Assembly: GCF_002797895.1 (NCBI RefSeq)
Contig: NZ_PGES01000001.1
Coordinates: 6,014,001 to 6,078,000, forward strand
Length of the DNA stretch: 64,000 bases
From: Janthinobacterium sp. 67
GTDB lineage: Bacteria; Pseudomonadota; Gammaproteobacteria; Burkholderiales; Burkholderiaceae_D
Direction: 5' to 3'
Under the pieces are notes generated by a model. It searched no databases and was not told where the DNA came from. It saw only the letters and a list, made by a program, of their open reading frames with translations. Below are positions 15,373-24,648 of this stretch, piece after piece. A program made the translations under genes and the position numbers. Numbering within the stretch: the first letter of the stretch is position 1; each line of letters starts with the position of its first letter.

Positions 15373-18219
15373 TTGAAACCCATTACCGCTCTCCTGCTTG
15401 CCGCCGGCATCCTGTCGCCGTCGTTCATCCTGGCCGCCACCCCGGTCGAAGCCGCGCCGACCCAGAAAACCGGCAAGGCCGCACCGAACCGTGCCGCCGC
15501 CGTCAAGGTCACGTCCGTCGAAGGCATTACCGAATACCGCCTGTCCAATGGCTTGCGCGTGCTGCTGTTTCCGGACGCCAGCAAGCCGACCCTGACCACC
15601 AACATCGTCTACCTGGTCGGTTCGCGCCATGAAAACTATGGCGAAACGGGCATGGCCCACTTGCTTGAGCACTTGCTGTTCAAGCCCAGCGCCAACTTCG
15701 GCGTCAAGAAGGGCACGAAAACCCCCGTCGAGATCCTGAACTCGACGGGCGCCCAGTTCAACGGCACCACCTGGTACGACCGCACCAATTACTACGCGAC
15801 CTTCCCCGCCAACGACGACAATCTGCGCCAGATGCTGGCCATGGAAGCGGACCGCATGGTCAACGCTGCCATCGACCAGAACGACCTGTGGAATCCCAAG
15901 ACGCAAAAAGGCGAAATGACCGTCGTGCGCAACGAATTCGAGATGGGCGAGAGCGACCCGATCGGCGTGACGAGCGAACGCATCCAGGCCATTGCCTACG
16001 ATTGGCACAACTATGGCAAGTCGACCATCGGCGCCCGTTCCGACATCGAGCAGGTGAACATTCCCCGTTTGCGCGCGTTTTACCATAAATATTATCAGCC
16101 CGATAACGCCGTGCTGATGGTGGCGGGCCGCTTCGACGAAGCGAAGGTCTTGAAGCAGATCAATGAGCTGTTCGGCAAGATCCCGAAACCGACGCGCGTG
16201 ATCGAGCCGACCTACACGGCCGAGCCCGTGCAGGATGGCGAACGCGCCGTGACGGTGCGCCGCAGCGGCGGCACGCAGTTCGTCGGCGCCGGCTATCACG
16301 TGGCGCCTTCCGGCAACCCGGACGCCGTCGCCATCGAAGTGCTGGGCCACGTGCTGACGGACGCACCGGCCGGGCGCCTGCACAAGGCGCTGGTGGAAAC
16401 CAAGCTGGCCAGCAAGATCGAATACAACTCGGTGAGCAACCTCGAGCCGGGCTACAACCTGTTCGGCGCGCTGGTGCCCGTCGATGGCAACCTCGACGCG
16501 GCGCAAGCGGCCATGCTGAAAGTGCTGGAAGACTTGAAATCGCAGCCAATCACGGATGCCGAAGTGGCGCGCGTGAAACAGCAGCTGAACAAGCAGGTCG
16601 AACTGATCACCTCGAACACGGCGCGCATGACGATCGCCCTGACGGAGTCCTTGGCGGCCGGCGACTGGCGTCTGTTCTTCTTGCAGCGCGACTTGCTCGA
16701 CAAGCTGACGACGGCGCAGGTGCAGGCGGCGGCCGAGAAATACCTGAAGAGCTCGAACCGCACCCTGGGCCGTTTCATCCCTACCGATGCGCCGGACCGC
16801 ACCGTCGTGCCGGCCTATGCCGACGTGGCGCCGCAACTGGCCGGCTACACGGGCCGCGCCGTGGTGGCGCAGGGCGAAGCGTTCGATCCGAGCCCCGACA
16901 ATATCGAAGCGCGCACCACGCGCTTCACCTTGCCGAACGGCTTGAAAGGCGCTTTGCTGCCGAAGAAAACCAAGGGCGGCACCGTCAGCGTCGTGTTGAA
17001 ATTGCAGCTCGGCAGCGAAGAGAGCTTGCGCGGCAAGGCGCAAGTGGGCAGCTACACGGCCAATCTGCTGTCGCGCGGTACGGATAAACTGTCGCGCCAG
17101 GAAGTGAAGGACAAATTCGACCAGCTGGGCACGCAAGTGGCCATCACGGGTGGCGCCGAGGGTGTCACCGCCATGCTGATGGGCAAGCGCGAGAACTTGC
17201 CCGCCGCCATGGACCTGCTGGCGCAAGTGTTGCAAAAGCCGGCCCTGAACGAGACGGAATTCCTGGAGTTGCAGCGCGAGCGCGTTGGCCGCGCGGAGCA
17301 GGAATTGCCGGAACCGCAGCCGCTGGCCGTGAACGCCTTCCGCCGCCTGCTCGACGCCACGCCGGAAGGCCATGTGCGCCACGTGGCCACCTTGCCGGCG
17401 GAGCTGGCGCAATGGAAAGCCATCAAGGTCACCGACGTAAAAGCTTTCCATGGCGCCTACTATGGCGCGGCGAACGCCACTTTTGCCGCCGTGGGCGACT
17501 TCGACCCGGCCGCGCTGAAGGCGCAAGTGGCCAGCCTGTACGGCAGCTGGAAGGCGCAGCAGCCATATGTGCGTATTCCTGATGCCGTCAAGCCCGTCAG
17601 CGGTGAGAAAGTCACGCTGGAAACGCCGGACAAGGCCAACAGCGTGTTGTTCGCCATCCAGCCGATTCCCCTCAAGGATGACGCCGCCAGCTATCCGGCC
17701 TTGCTGATCGCCAACCACATGCTCGGCGGCGGCGCCTTGCGCAGCCGCCTGGCCGACCGCATCCGCCAGAAGGAAGGCCTGTCGTACGGCGTCGGCTCGC
17801 AAGTGAGCATTCCGTCGCGTGAACCGGCCGGCTACTGGATGGCCTACGCCATCAGTGCGCCGCAAAATACGGTCAAGGTGGAAGCGGCCCTGCGCGAGGA
17901 AATCGCCAAGGTGCTGGCCGACGGCTACACGGAAGCGGAACTGGCCGAAGCGAAGAAGGGCTGGCTGCAATCGGAAGAAGTGGGCCGCACGCAGGACAGC
18001 GGCCTGGCGCGCGAGCTGGCCACCTACCTTGCCGAAGACCGCACCATGGCTTACGACAAGGACCTGGAAGCGAAAGTGGCTGCCTTGACCCTGGCCCAAG
18101 TGAACCAGGGCCTGCGCGAATACCTGAAGCCATCGGCCGTGTCGGTCGTGACGGCGGGCGATTTTGCCAAGGTGGCGAAAGAGGGTGAGAGCGGCGCCAA
18201 GGCAACGACGTCGAAGTAA
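15373..18219 (+). CDS. M16 family zinc protease, two-domain pitrilysin type
   Basis: A 948-aa exported protease with a signal peptide (residues 1-22, ending ILAA) and two tandem M16 modules. The catalytic inverted zinc motif HLLEH is at residues 96-100, with the downstream acidic ligand region near ENLWNPKTQKGEMTVVRNE-type sequence (E in VVRNEFEMG). The second half repeats the M16 fold without a HxxEH and ends with the C-terminal R/Y-type substrate region (RIRQKEGLSYGVGSQ). It acts in the periplasm on peptides or small misfolded proteins. The start is TTG at 15373, chosen because it gives the signal peptide; AGGA lies 9 bases upstream. Confidence 0.92.
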   Translation: MKPITALLLAAGILSPSFILAATPVEAAPTQKTGKAAPNRAAAVKVTSVEGITEYRLSNGLRVLLFPDASKPTLTTNIVYLVGSRHENYGETGMAHLLEHLLFKPSANFGVKKGTKTPVEILNSTGAQFNGTTWYDRTNYYATFPANDDNLRQMLAMEADRMVNAAIDQNDLWNPKTQKGEMTVVRNEFEMGESDPIGVTSERIQAIAYDWHNYGKSTIGARSDIEQVNIPRLRAFYHKYYQPDNAVLMVAGRFDEAKVLKQINELFGKIPKPTRVIEPTYTAEPVQDGERAVTVRRSGGTQFVGAGYHVAPSGNPDAVAIEVLGHVLTDAPAGRLHKALVETKLASKIEYNSVSNLEPGYNLFGALVPVDGNLDAAQAAMLKVLEDLKSQPITDAEVARVKQQLNKQVELITSNTARMTIALTESLAAGDWRLFFLQRDLLDKLTTAQVQAAAEKYLKSSNRTLGRFIPTDAPDRTVVPAYADVAPQLAGYTGRAVVAQGEAFDPSPDNIEARTTRFTLPNGLKGALLPKKTKGGTVSVVLKLQLGSEESLRGKAQVGSYTANLLSRGTDKLSRQEVKDKFDQLGTQVAITGGAEGVTAMLMGKRENLPAAMDLLAQVLQKPALNETEFLELQRERVGRAEQELPEPQPLAVNAFRRLLDATPEGHVRHVATLPAELAQWKAIKVTDVKAFHGAYYGAANATFAAVGDFDPAALKAQVASLYGSWKAQQPYVRIPDAVKPVSGEKVTLETPDKANSVLFAIQPIPLKDDAASYPALLIANHMLGGGALRSRLADRIRQKEGLSYGVGSQVSIPSREPAGYWMAYAISAPQNTVKVEAALREEIAKVLADGYTEAELAEAKKGWLQSEEVGRTQDSGLARELATYLAEDRTMAYDKDLEAKVAALTLAQVNQGLREYLKPSAVSVVTAGDFAKVAKEGESGAKATTSK

Positions 18220-18233
18220 GCTGTTTTAAATGG

Positions 18234-18273
18234 AAAAAACCCGCCGGCAAGTGACCTTGCCGGCGGGTTTTTT
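18234..18273. terminator. bidirectional intrinsic terminator
   Basis: Perfect stem aaaaaacccgccggcaag / cttgccggcgggtttttt with a tgac loop. T-runs on both strands serve the M16 gene (plus) and the OmpA lipoprotein (minus). Confidence 0.92.
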
Positions 18274-18289
18274 ATTGAAGAATGTCAAC

Positions 18290-18973
18290 TTAGCGTGGCG
18301 CCATTTCGGCTACGTAGATTTCCACGCGGCGGTTGCGTGCGCGTCCCGATGCATCGGCATTCGAGGCGATCGGCTCGCGCGAGCCGCGGCCTTCCGTCAC
18401 GACGCGGGTCGGCGAGACGCCGCGCATGGACAGGTAGTCGCGCGTGTGGGCCGCGCGTTCCACCGACAGCGGCTCGTTGATGGAATCGCTGCCCGTGCTG
18501 TCCGTGTGGCCGATGATGCTGACCGTCGTGTTCGGGTTTTCATTCAGGGTGGCGGCAAAGCGGTCGAGGATGGGGCGGAAGTTGCCCTTGATGTCGGCAC
18601 GGTTGGTGTCGAAGGAAATGTCGCTCGGGATTTCCATTTTCAGGCGGTTGTCGGCCGTTTGCGACACTTGCACACCAGTACCCTGTGTCGCTTGTTCCAT
18701 CGCGCGCTTCTGGTTTTCCATGCGGTTCGACCAGATATTGCCGATGACGGCGCCCGCTGCCGCGCCGATCAGGGCGCCGCCGGCCGTGCGGCCGCTGCTG
18801 CCGCCACCGGTGGTGCCGCCGATCAAGGCGCCCAGGCCTGCGCCGACGCCGGCGCCCGTGGCCGTGCCACGTTGCGTTGCGGACATATCCGCGCAACCGC
18901 TGGCGGCCAATGCGATCACCAGCATGCCGATCAGGGATTTGGCGCCAGGGCCTTTTTTGAATGTTTCTTTCAT
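18290..18973 (-). CDS. OmpA-domain glycine-zipper lipoprotein
   Basis: A 227-aa lipoprotein with lipobox AASGC near residue 27, a Gly-zipper segment (residues 40-85, runs such as GAGVGAGLGALIGG) able to insert in or span a membrane, and a C-terminal OmpA peptidoglycan-binding domain. That domain carries ISFDTNRADI, IIGHTDSTGSDSINEPLS, and RGSREPIASNADASGRARNRRVEI. It resembles E. coli YiaD. It likely tethers the outer membrane to peptidoglycan. AGGAGAAAAT precedes the ATG. Confidence 0.9.
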   Translation of the reverse strand: MKETFKKGPGAKSLIGMLVIALAASGCADMSATQRGTATGAGVGAGLGALIGGTTGGGSSGRTAGGALIGAAAGAVIGNIWSNRMENQKRAMEQATQGTGVQVSQTADNRLKMEIPSDISFDTNRADIKGNFRPILDRFAATLNENPNTTVSIIGHTDSTGSDSINEPLSVERAAHTRDYLSMRGVSPTRVVTEGRGSREPIASNADASGRARNRRVEIYVAEMAPR

Positions 18974-19063
18974 GGATTTTCTCCTAGTTTTGTTATTGGG
19001 ACATACCCAGGACTACCTGTACACGTTACTGCAAAACGGGCCTGCTTGCCAGCGCACGCAAAA

Positions 19064-19093
19064 GGGCGGCGCCCGTTCGCACGCGCACCGCCC
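19064..19093 (-). terminator. intrinsic terminator after the 48-aa gene
   Basis: Stem gggcgg (19064-19069) / ccgccc (19088-19093) with TTTT following on the minus strand, about 25 bases beyond the lmo0937-type gene stop. Confidence 0.5.
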
Positions 19094-19115
19094 CCTCCGG
19101 CCAGTCAATTGGCCT

Positions 19116-19262
19116 CTATAAACCGCGCCCGCTGATCAGGCGCAACAGGATCATGATGACTGCCACCACCAAGAGGATGTGAATGAAGCCGCCAATGGTA
19201 TAGGAAGTTACCAGGCCCAGCAGCCAAAGAATGATGAGTACGACGGCGATTGTATACAGCAT
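19116..19262 (-). CDS. lmo0937-type small membrane protein
   Basis: A 48-residue, two-helix miniprotein (MLYTIAVVLIILWLLGL then the conserved VTSYTIGGFIHILLV turn, ending ISGRGL). The pattern WLLGxxTSYTxGGFIHxLL is characteristic of lmo0937-family proteins. The start at 19262 follows a GGAGG-type site on the minus strand. Such proteins are stress-associated in other bacteria, but no mechanism is known. Confidence 0.85.
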   Translation of the reverse strand: MLYTIAVVLIILWLLGLVTSYTIGGFIHILLVVAVIMILLRLISGRGL

Positions 19263-19428
19263 GATGTGTCCTCCGAAAGTAGTGTGTGGATGACGGCGGC
19301 TGCCTTGGCCTTGCGCCGTCATCGGTTCTTGTCATTGCGCGGCGACCGGGTCGCTGAACGCTGATGCCATGACTGATTGTCTATTTTGTTTTCCCTGCCT
19401 TCTGTACGCTGTCGTACACAAAGCTCAA

Positions 19429-19671
19429 CTAACGGGGGCCGTTGGCGTGTTCATCGGCCATGCCCGGCACCCACGCCAGCATGCCGGCCATGCCGACGGC
19501 GCCGGCCAGGCAGCTGACCATGCCGCCCGTCAGCAGCAGCATGACGCCAAACACGGGACCGCCCGTTTCCGGCGCCAGGTCCAGCGCGCAAAAGCCCAGC
19601 GCGGTGGCCAGCAAGCCGCCGCCGATAAAGCCCAGCCAGATTTTGTTGCTGCCTGCCTTGTCGCATTCCAT
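19429..19671 (-). CDS. small two-helix membrane protein, unknown
   Basis: An 80-aa protein. The ATG at 19671 has an excellent AAAGGAGG ribosome binding site, whereas longer in-frame starts do not. It has a short polar N-terminus (MECDKAGSNK), then hydrophobic helices IWLGFIGGGLLATALGFCAL and FGVMLLLTGGMVSCLAGAVGMAGML. No family recognised. It lies among other small envelope genes on the same strand. Confidence 0.65.
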   Translation of the reverse strand: MECDKAGSNKIWLGFIGGGLLATALGFCALDLAPETGGPVFGVMLLLTGGMVSCLAGAVGMAGMLAWVPGMADEHANGPR

Positions 19672-19768
19672 GGCGCCTCCTTTGATGTCGTCGTTGAAAT
19701 TTCCTGAATGCATCATCTCGCGGGACGGCAAGCTCATCTGTACGCCAACGAACATTATCAAAAAGAAA

Positions 19769-19789
19769 ACGCCCGGACAGGCCGGGCGT
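19769..19789 (-). terminator. intrinsic terminator of the poly-Q SlyB-like gene
   Basis: Stem acgcccgg / ccgggcgt with a 5-base loop. On the minus strand it is followed by TTTTCTTTTT, 42 bases beyond the stop of the gene at 19831-20484. Confidence 0.8.
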
Positions 19790-19830
19790 GTATTCAGTTT
19801 GCAACGCCTTGCAGCGCTGTCATGGCCAAT

Positions 19831-20484
19831 TTAGCCCATGGCGCGCAAGCCGCCGTTGACGACGCGCACGCGGTCGCCCTGGCGCCAGTTCGGCGCGGCG
19901 CTCTGGTGCACGGTGCGCGTCTTGCCGTTATCGAGACGCACGACGATGTTGTAGCTGCGCGTGGCGCGCACATTGCCTTCGATCTGGTTGCCGGCCACGG
20001 CGCCGCCGACGGCGCCCAGCACGGTGGCCAGCTGCCTGCCGTGGCCGCCGCCTACCTGGTTGCCCAGCAAGCCGCCGACGACGGCGCCGCCGGCCGCGCC
20101 CACGCCGCTGCCTTCGGCGCGCGTATTGACTTCATGGATGGCTTCGATCACGCCGCAGTTGCCGCACACCTGTGGCGCAGGGGCTGCCGCGTATTGTTGC
20201 TGCTGCTGCTGTTGCTGTTGCTGCTGGCGCATGGGCTGCTGCTGTGGCTGCGGTGGCATGGCGGCCAGCGGCTGCGCGCCGGCAGGCGGCAAGGCCGCTT
20301 GCGGCTGGTTTGCCTGCAAATTGGCCATCTGTTCGGCCGAGGCGCTGGCCGGCAGGGGCTGGCTATCGCCCTGGGACGAGGGCAGCCAGCCCATCAGGGC
20401 TGCCGTGCCCACGCCGCAAAACAGCAGGACGGCAACGGCGGCGGCAAGCACCAGCGGATGGAGGGATTTGGTGGTGGTGGTCAT
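19831..20484 (-). CDS. SlyB-like glycine-zipper 2TM protein with poly-Q tract
   Basis: A 217-aa protein. I chose the ATG at 20484 (AAGGAGCC upstream), which leaves an N-terminal membrane anchor (LVLAAAVAVLLFCGVGTAAL). Next comes a Pro/Gln-rich linker with 11 consecutive Gln encoded by mixed CAG/CAA codons. A glycine-zipper 2TM domain follows (VGAAGGAVVGGLLGNQVGGG and a second zipper), then a small C-terminal SH3-like domain (VRLDNGKTRTVHQ...GDRVRVVNG). The domain pair is that of SlyB/17-kDa antigen proteins. The anchor lacks a lipobox, so it is inner-membrane attached. A second copy of the family is at 30271-30717. Confidence 0.85.
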   Translation of the reverse strand: MTTTTKSLHPLVLAAAVAVLLFCGVGTAALMGWLPSSQGDSQPLPASASAEQMANLQANQPQAALPPAGAQPLAAMPPQPQQQPMRQQQQQQQQQQQYAAAPAPQVCGNCGVIEAIHEVNTRAEGSGVGAAGGAVVGGLLGNQVGGGHGRQLATVLGAVGGAVAGNQIEGNVRATRSYNIVVRLDNGKTRTVHQSAAPNWRQGDRVRVVNGGLRAMG

Positions 20485-20670
20485 GGAAGGCTCCTTGGTC
20501 TTTTTAAAATAATGAAATGGGTCGTGCGTGTTATCCGTGCGATTCGCGTGTATGGCCAGTGTGCTGTACCGCTTGCCGCGCTTCCGTGCGTCACCGTACA
20601 TACAGGGACGGTGACGCACCGTAGGCTAGGTAAAAATTATGTCGAGTTGTAACGACACCAAGGAAAAGCA

Positions 20671-21447
20671 ATGCCACCAACGACTGCCAGCACGACCCTG
20701 TCCCGCGATACGGGCCGATCCGGCCTGGGATCGTCCGTGGGCGCGCCCGACGCCGGCAACCGCTTGCTGGCCAGCCTGCCCGAGCACGACTTGCGGCACC
20801 TGGCGGCGCTGTTCGATACCGTCAAGGTCGAGGTGGGCGAGGTGCTGTACGAACCGGGCCAGCCCATCGGCCACATCTATTTCCCCGTCGACTGCCTGAT
20901 CTCGCTGCTGGCCGTGGCGGAAGGCCGCATGACACTGGAAGTGGGCTCCGTCGGCCGTGAAGGCGTCCTGGGCGCTTCCGTCGCGCTCGGCCATGAGCTG
21001 GCGCAAGTGCGTGCCGTCGTGCAACGTTCCGGCACGGCCAGCCGCATCGCGCGGGCCGATTTCTGCGCCGAATTCGCCCAGCTCGAGTCCCTGCAGCGCC
21101 TGCTGTACCGCTACACGGATACCCTGCTGGCGCAAGCCATCCAGATTGCCGTGTGCAGCCGCTTCCACGTGCTCGAGGCGCGCCTGGCCCGTTCGCTGCT
21201 GATCACGCGCGACCGCCTGCAGTCGGAAAAATTTCACCTGACGCATGAATTCCTCGCCCATACCCTGGGCGTGCGGCGGGTCGGCGTGACCAAGGCGGCC
21301 AGCGCGCTGCAACAGCAAAAACTCATCACCTACAGCCGCGGCAATATCGAAATCCTCGATTCGGCCGGCCTGGAAGCCGTGTCCTGCCGCTGCTACGAGC
21401 TGGTCAAGGACAGCGGCACCATCGGCATGGCCAACGTCTTCGTCTGA
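20671..21447 (+). CDS. Crp/Fnr family transcriptional regulator
   Basis: A 258-aa regulator. An N-terminal cyclic-nucleotide-type beta-roll (VEVGEVLYEPGQPIGHIYFP...VGREGVLG) is followed by a long dimer helix and a C-terminal winged helix-turn-helix (HEFLAHTLGVRRVGVTKAASAL). It lacks the N-terminal cysteine cluster of FNR and the full cAMP-binding arginine/serine pattern, so the effector is unknown. AAGGAAAAGCA precedes the ATG. It is divergent from the poly-Q SlyB-like gene and may regulate it. Confidence 0.87.
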   Translation: MPPTTASTTLSRDTGRSGLGSSVGAPDAGNRLLASLPEHDLRHLAALFDTVKVEVGEVLYEPGQPIGHIYFPVDCLISLLAVAEGRMTLEVGSVGREGVLGASVALGHELAQVRAVVQRSGTASRIARADFCAEFAQLESLQRLLYRYTDTLLAQAIQIAVCSRFHVLEARLARSLLITRDRLQSEKFHLTHEFLAHTLGVRRVGVTKAASALQQQKLITYSRGNIEILDSAGLEAVSCRCYELVKDSGTIGMANVFV

Positions 21448-21483
21448 TTTCCCTGCTTTCTTTCCTGGTGCAACAGACGCAAA

Positions 21484-21519
21484 AAAGCGGGGCGGGCGCC
21501 TGGGCACCCACCCCGCTTT
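21484..21519. terminator. bidirectional terminator between crp/fnr-type gene and osmB-like gene
   Basis: A 13-bp stem aaagcggggcggg / cccaccccgcttt with a single C-A mismatch and a 10-base loop, between convergent genes. The A-run before and pyrimidine run after support both directions. Confidence 0.75.
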
Positions 21520-21531
21520 CTCGTTCAATGA

Positions 21532-21750
21532 TTACTTCGGTTTGACCTGGTTGCCGATCACGCCGCCGACAGCGGCGCCGCCGACTGCGCCGACGGCGCT
21601 GCCGCCCGTCAGCACGGAACCGGCGACTGCGCCGACGCCGGCGCCGATGGCCGTGTTCTTATCCTGGCGCGACATGTTGGAGCAGGCCGTCAGGCTCAAC
21701 AGCAGGGCGGCAACGGAAGTGGTAGCGGCGATTTTTTTAATGATTTGCAT
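21532..21750 (-). CDS. osmB: OsmB-like glycine-zipper lipoprotein
   Basis: A 72-aa lipoprotein that follows E. coli OsmB almost end to end: lipobox LTACSN with Cys near residue 23, NMSRQDKNTAIGAGVGAVAG, then GGAAVGGVIGNQV at the C-terminus. OsmB is an osmotically and stationary-phase induced outer-membrane lipoprotein. A good GGAG site precedes the ATG. The symbol is by similarity in my reading; orthology would need a tree. Confidence 0.8.
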   Translation of the reverse strand: MQIIKKIAATTSVAALLLSLTACSNMSRQDKNTAIGAGVGAVAGSVLTGGSAVGAVGGAAVGGVIGNQVKPK

Positions 21751-21924
21751 GATAGTTCTCCTATGAATTCGGACCTCGTGGCGCCGGCATGGTATGGGCC
21801 GGATGACTTCGTGACGCCGTGTGTTTCAGGCACGATCACAGAATAGGATTGTGACAAGGCAGGGTCTGTTCGGCAACGCACATAGGGGTGTAACAATTGT
21901 AATTGTGCACGGCTGGCGATATTG

Positions 21925-23982
21925 TCACCATGTTTTGCGCGGCGTCTTGCCCGGCTTCGGCGCCACCGGTTTCACGCGGGCCTGGGCCAGCAGGGCGGCG
22001 CAGGCGCTGTCCTCGCCGGGGCCGGTGTTGACCAGCGGCAGCAGGGCAGCCACGGGCGCCACCACGGCCAAGGCGAGGGCGCCGCCCGCGCGCAGGGCCA
22101 GCACGCCCTTGTCGACGCTCACGTCGGGCTTGCTGAAGGTACCGCGCACGTACAGGGGCGAGCGCAGCGAAAAGACGCGCAAGCCCTTGCTGTCCGGTTG
22201 CAATGTCAGGTCCAGCCGTTCATCGGCCAGGTTCACCGTGCCGTCGACGTGCAATATGGCATCGTCCGTGTCGACGATGAACTGACGCGTGCGCATCAGT
22301 CCCTTGGTGGCGACGAAATCGGCGGCCATGCAGTTCAGCTTGACCTGCTTGTCGCCCACCAGCTTGGTCAGCACGACACTGCCGATATTCAAGCCCATCT
22401 CTTCCAGCAGCAGCTTGCTGATGCTGCCCCGCTCGATCAGCGCGCGCACTTCGCCGTTCGAACTGCCCAGCAGGCTGGCGACGGAATTGCCCGTGGCCGA
22501 CAGCGACGCGTCGCCATTGATTTCGCCGGCGCTGGCGTGCAGTGCCGGCAGGCGGGGAAACAGCTGCTGGATGCGCAGATGGCGGGCGCTGGCCTTGAGT
22601 TCGGCCGCGATGCCGTTGGCGATGACCTTGCCGCTGCCGTCGAGCTTGATCTGCGACGTCAGCGTGCCGCCCGCCACGTTGAAGTTGAGTGGCGTCAAGG
22701 ACAGTACGCCATCCGTCAGCACCACGTGCGTGTCGAGCTTGCTGATCGGCAAATCAGCGTCGCGCGTGATCTTGTCGGCCGTGTAGCGCACGTCGGCGTC
22801 CAGGCTGGTCCAGCGCTCCGTCTTGAAGGTTTCCACGGGCAGCACGCGGCCGGCCGGCTGCGTCGAGGCCACGCCCCGTTCCTTCTTGCTGGCGCTGGAA
22901 TCGGCGCCCACCAGCGGGCCGAGGTCGGAAAATTGCAGCAGGCGCGAGTGGACTTCGCCCGTCAGGCGCTTGCGTGGCGTGCTGGCGGACAAAGCCAGCT
23001 TGCCGCTAATGTCGCTGGACCCCACCTTGCCGCTGAACTTGTCATAGACCCATTCGCCGCCGCGCGGTGCCAGGGTGCCCGTCAAATGGCCTTCCGTGCT
23101 GTAGTGCGGCGTTTCCGGCAGCAGCACGCCCGTCAATGGATACAGGCGCGCCATGCTGGGCCCGGACAGCTTCAGGCGCACGTCGAGCGCGGCCAGGTCC
23201 GCCGGGCGCGTCAGCGTGCCTTCGATGGCCATGCTGTTGCCGCCTGCGCGCATGTCGGCCTGGATGGGGAAGGGCGTGCCTTGCTGCTGCAGCGACAGCA
23301 CGCCGCCCGCCTTGCCGCCGCCCTTGACGGTTTCGCCACGGTACTTGCCCGACAGCGTCCAGGCGATGCCGTAGCGCGTATCGCCCGCGATGGTGTCGAC
23401 ATCGGCGCGCATGGCCGTTTGCGTGACCTCATCGTCGAGCACGACCGTGCCCTTGCTGAACACCACGCTTTGCAGTTCCAGCTGCCACGGCGATGGCTGT
23501 TCCTGCTTGTCGAAGGTCCAGTTGTTCTTGCCATCCTTGTTGCGCAGCAAGCTCACCTGCGGCGTGTCGAAGCGCAATTGCGGGATGATGATTTTCTTGT
23601 CCAGCAAGGCCAGGGGATTGAGCGAGAACGCCAACTGGCTGACGGTGGCCAGCTGCGTTTCGTCATCCGTCCCTGCCATCGTGCTCGGATTGCCCAGGCG
23701 CACATCCTTGGCCTGCAGGTGCGGCCATGGCAAATAGTCGCGCCAGCCTTGTTGCCCGCCATGCGCCGGCTGCTGCCACGTCAGCGCCAGGTCGCCCTCG
23801 ATGGCGAACGGCCGTCCCAGCGCTTCGCTGGCGCGCGCATTGAGCCAGGGCCTGGCGCGGTTCCAGTCCATATTCATCAGGACGATGGAAGCCGTGACGG
23901 GCAGGGCGACGAGCACGGCGGCGCTGGCGAGGGCGATTTTCTGACGGCGGGAGAGGGGCATAAGCTGATTCTTTCTGGACAA
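21925..23982 (-). CDS. AsmA family protein
   Basis: A 685-aa AsmA-type protein with an N-terminal membrane anchor (IALASAAVLVALPVTASIV), the family opening WNRARPWLNARASEALGRPFAIEGDL, and a C-terminal AsmA_2 domain (the LIERGSISKLLLEEMGLNIG and LNCMAADF blocks, ending in VDKGVLALRAG). AsmA-like proteins are predicted bridge proteins for lipid traffic between inner and outer membranes. The start could be the ATG at 23982 or the one at 23961. It stands alone. Confidence 0.88.
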   Translation of the reverse strand: MSRKNQLMPLSRRQKIALASAAVLVALPVTASIVLMNMDWNRARPWLNARASEALGRPFAIEGDLALTWQQPAHGGQQGWRDYLPWPHLQAKDVRLGNPSTMAGTDDETQLATVSQLAFSLNPLALLDKKIIIPQLRFDTPQVSLLRNKDGKNNWTFDKQEQPSPWQLELQSVVFSKGTVVLDDEVTQTAMRADVDTIAGDTRYGIAWTLSGKYRGETVKGGGKAGGVLSLQQQGTPFPIQADMRAGGNSMAIEGTLTRPADLAALDVRLKLSGPSMARLYPLTGVLLPETPHYSTEGHLTGTLAPRGGEWVYDKFSGKVGSSDISGKLALSASTPRKRLTGEVHSRLLQFSDLGPLVGADSSASKKERGVASTQPAGRVLPVETFKTERWTSLDADVRYTADKITRDADLPISKLDTHVVLTDGVLSLTPLNFNVAGGTLTSQIKLDGSGKVIANGIAAELKASARHLRIQQLFPRLPALHASAGEINGDASLSATGNSVASLLGSSNGEVRALIERGSISKLLLEEMGLNIGSVVLTKLVGDKQVKLNCMAADFVATKGLMRTRQFIVDTDDAILHVDGTVNLADERLDLTLQPDSKGLRVFSLRSPLYVRGTFSKPDVSVDKGVLALRAGGALALAVVAPVAALLPLVNTGPGEDSACAALLAQARVKPVAPKPGKTPRKTW

Positions 23983-24218
23983 GTAGCCACGATGCTACAG
24001 GAATCGCTTCACGGCCGGGGCTGTTTCAGGTTTTGTTGGCGGACACGTGCGCTGGCGCACGTTGCCCATGCAAGTATTGTCGATTTCCTACCGTATGTGC
24101 GGCACCGAACGGATATGCGGGGAGGGGGAGCCTATAACGTCTACATCAAACGCCGTTCCTGATTCCAGAAGCACCGACGTATGAACCCCCACGCTTAACA
24201 TTCTCCAGGAGAAGAAAA

Positions 24219-24623
24219 ATGACAAACCGAGATTTCAAGATGTCCCCGCTGGCTACCCTTGCCGCTTGCGCCACCGCCGTTGTCCTGATGACGGGTTGTT
24301 CCAGCCTGAAAACGCCGGCCACGGCCGATGTTGCCGTGTCGCGCGCCGCCGTCGATAACGCGGCCAGCGCCGGCGCCGCCGACCTGGCACCCGATGAAAT
24401 GCGTTCGGCCCGCGAAAAAATGCGCATGGCCAATCAAGCCCTGAAAGACCGCGACTACAAGACGGCGCGCGACCTGGCCGACCAGGCGCAAGCGGACGCC
24501 AAGCTGGCGCAAAGCAAGGCCAACTCGGCCAAGGCCACCAGCGCCGCCGATGAAATCAACGAGAACATCCGCGTCATGCGCGAAGAGCTCGACCGCGCCA
24601 ACCAGCAAGTCCCAAAACAATAA
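24219..24623 (+). CDS. DUF4398 lipoprotein
   Basis: A 134-aa lipoprotein with lipobox LMTGCSS (Cys near residue 27). An alanine-rich helical body follows (DEMRSAREKMRMANQALKDR...ARDLADQAQADAKLAQSKA), which is the DUF4398 signature. AGGAGAAG precedes the ATG. It lies 25 bases upstream of the OmpA/DUF4398 lipoprotein gene, with which it surely forms an operon. Pairs like this occur in many proteobacteria; their partner role at the cell wall is inferred. Confidence 0.85.
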   Translation: MTNRDFKMSPLATLAACATAVVLMTGCSSLKTPATADVAVSRAAVDNAASAGAADLAPDEMRSAREKMRMANQALKDRDYKTARDLADQAQADAKLAQSKANSAKATSAADEINENIRVMREELDRANQQVPKQ

Positions 24624-24648
24624 GCAACAATAAGAACAGGATTCCATC

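Noticed and set aside
15001-18099. A 1032-codon open frame antisense to the M16 protease
   Set aside because: A high-GC shadow frame: no signal, motif or RBS. The + strand frame has full M16 motifs and a signal peptide.
21922-24162. A 746-codon frame opposite AsmA
   Set aside because: His/Gln/Arg-rich shadow; AsmA motifs and anchor are on the minus strand.
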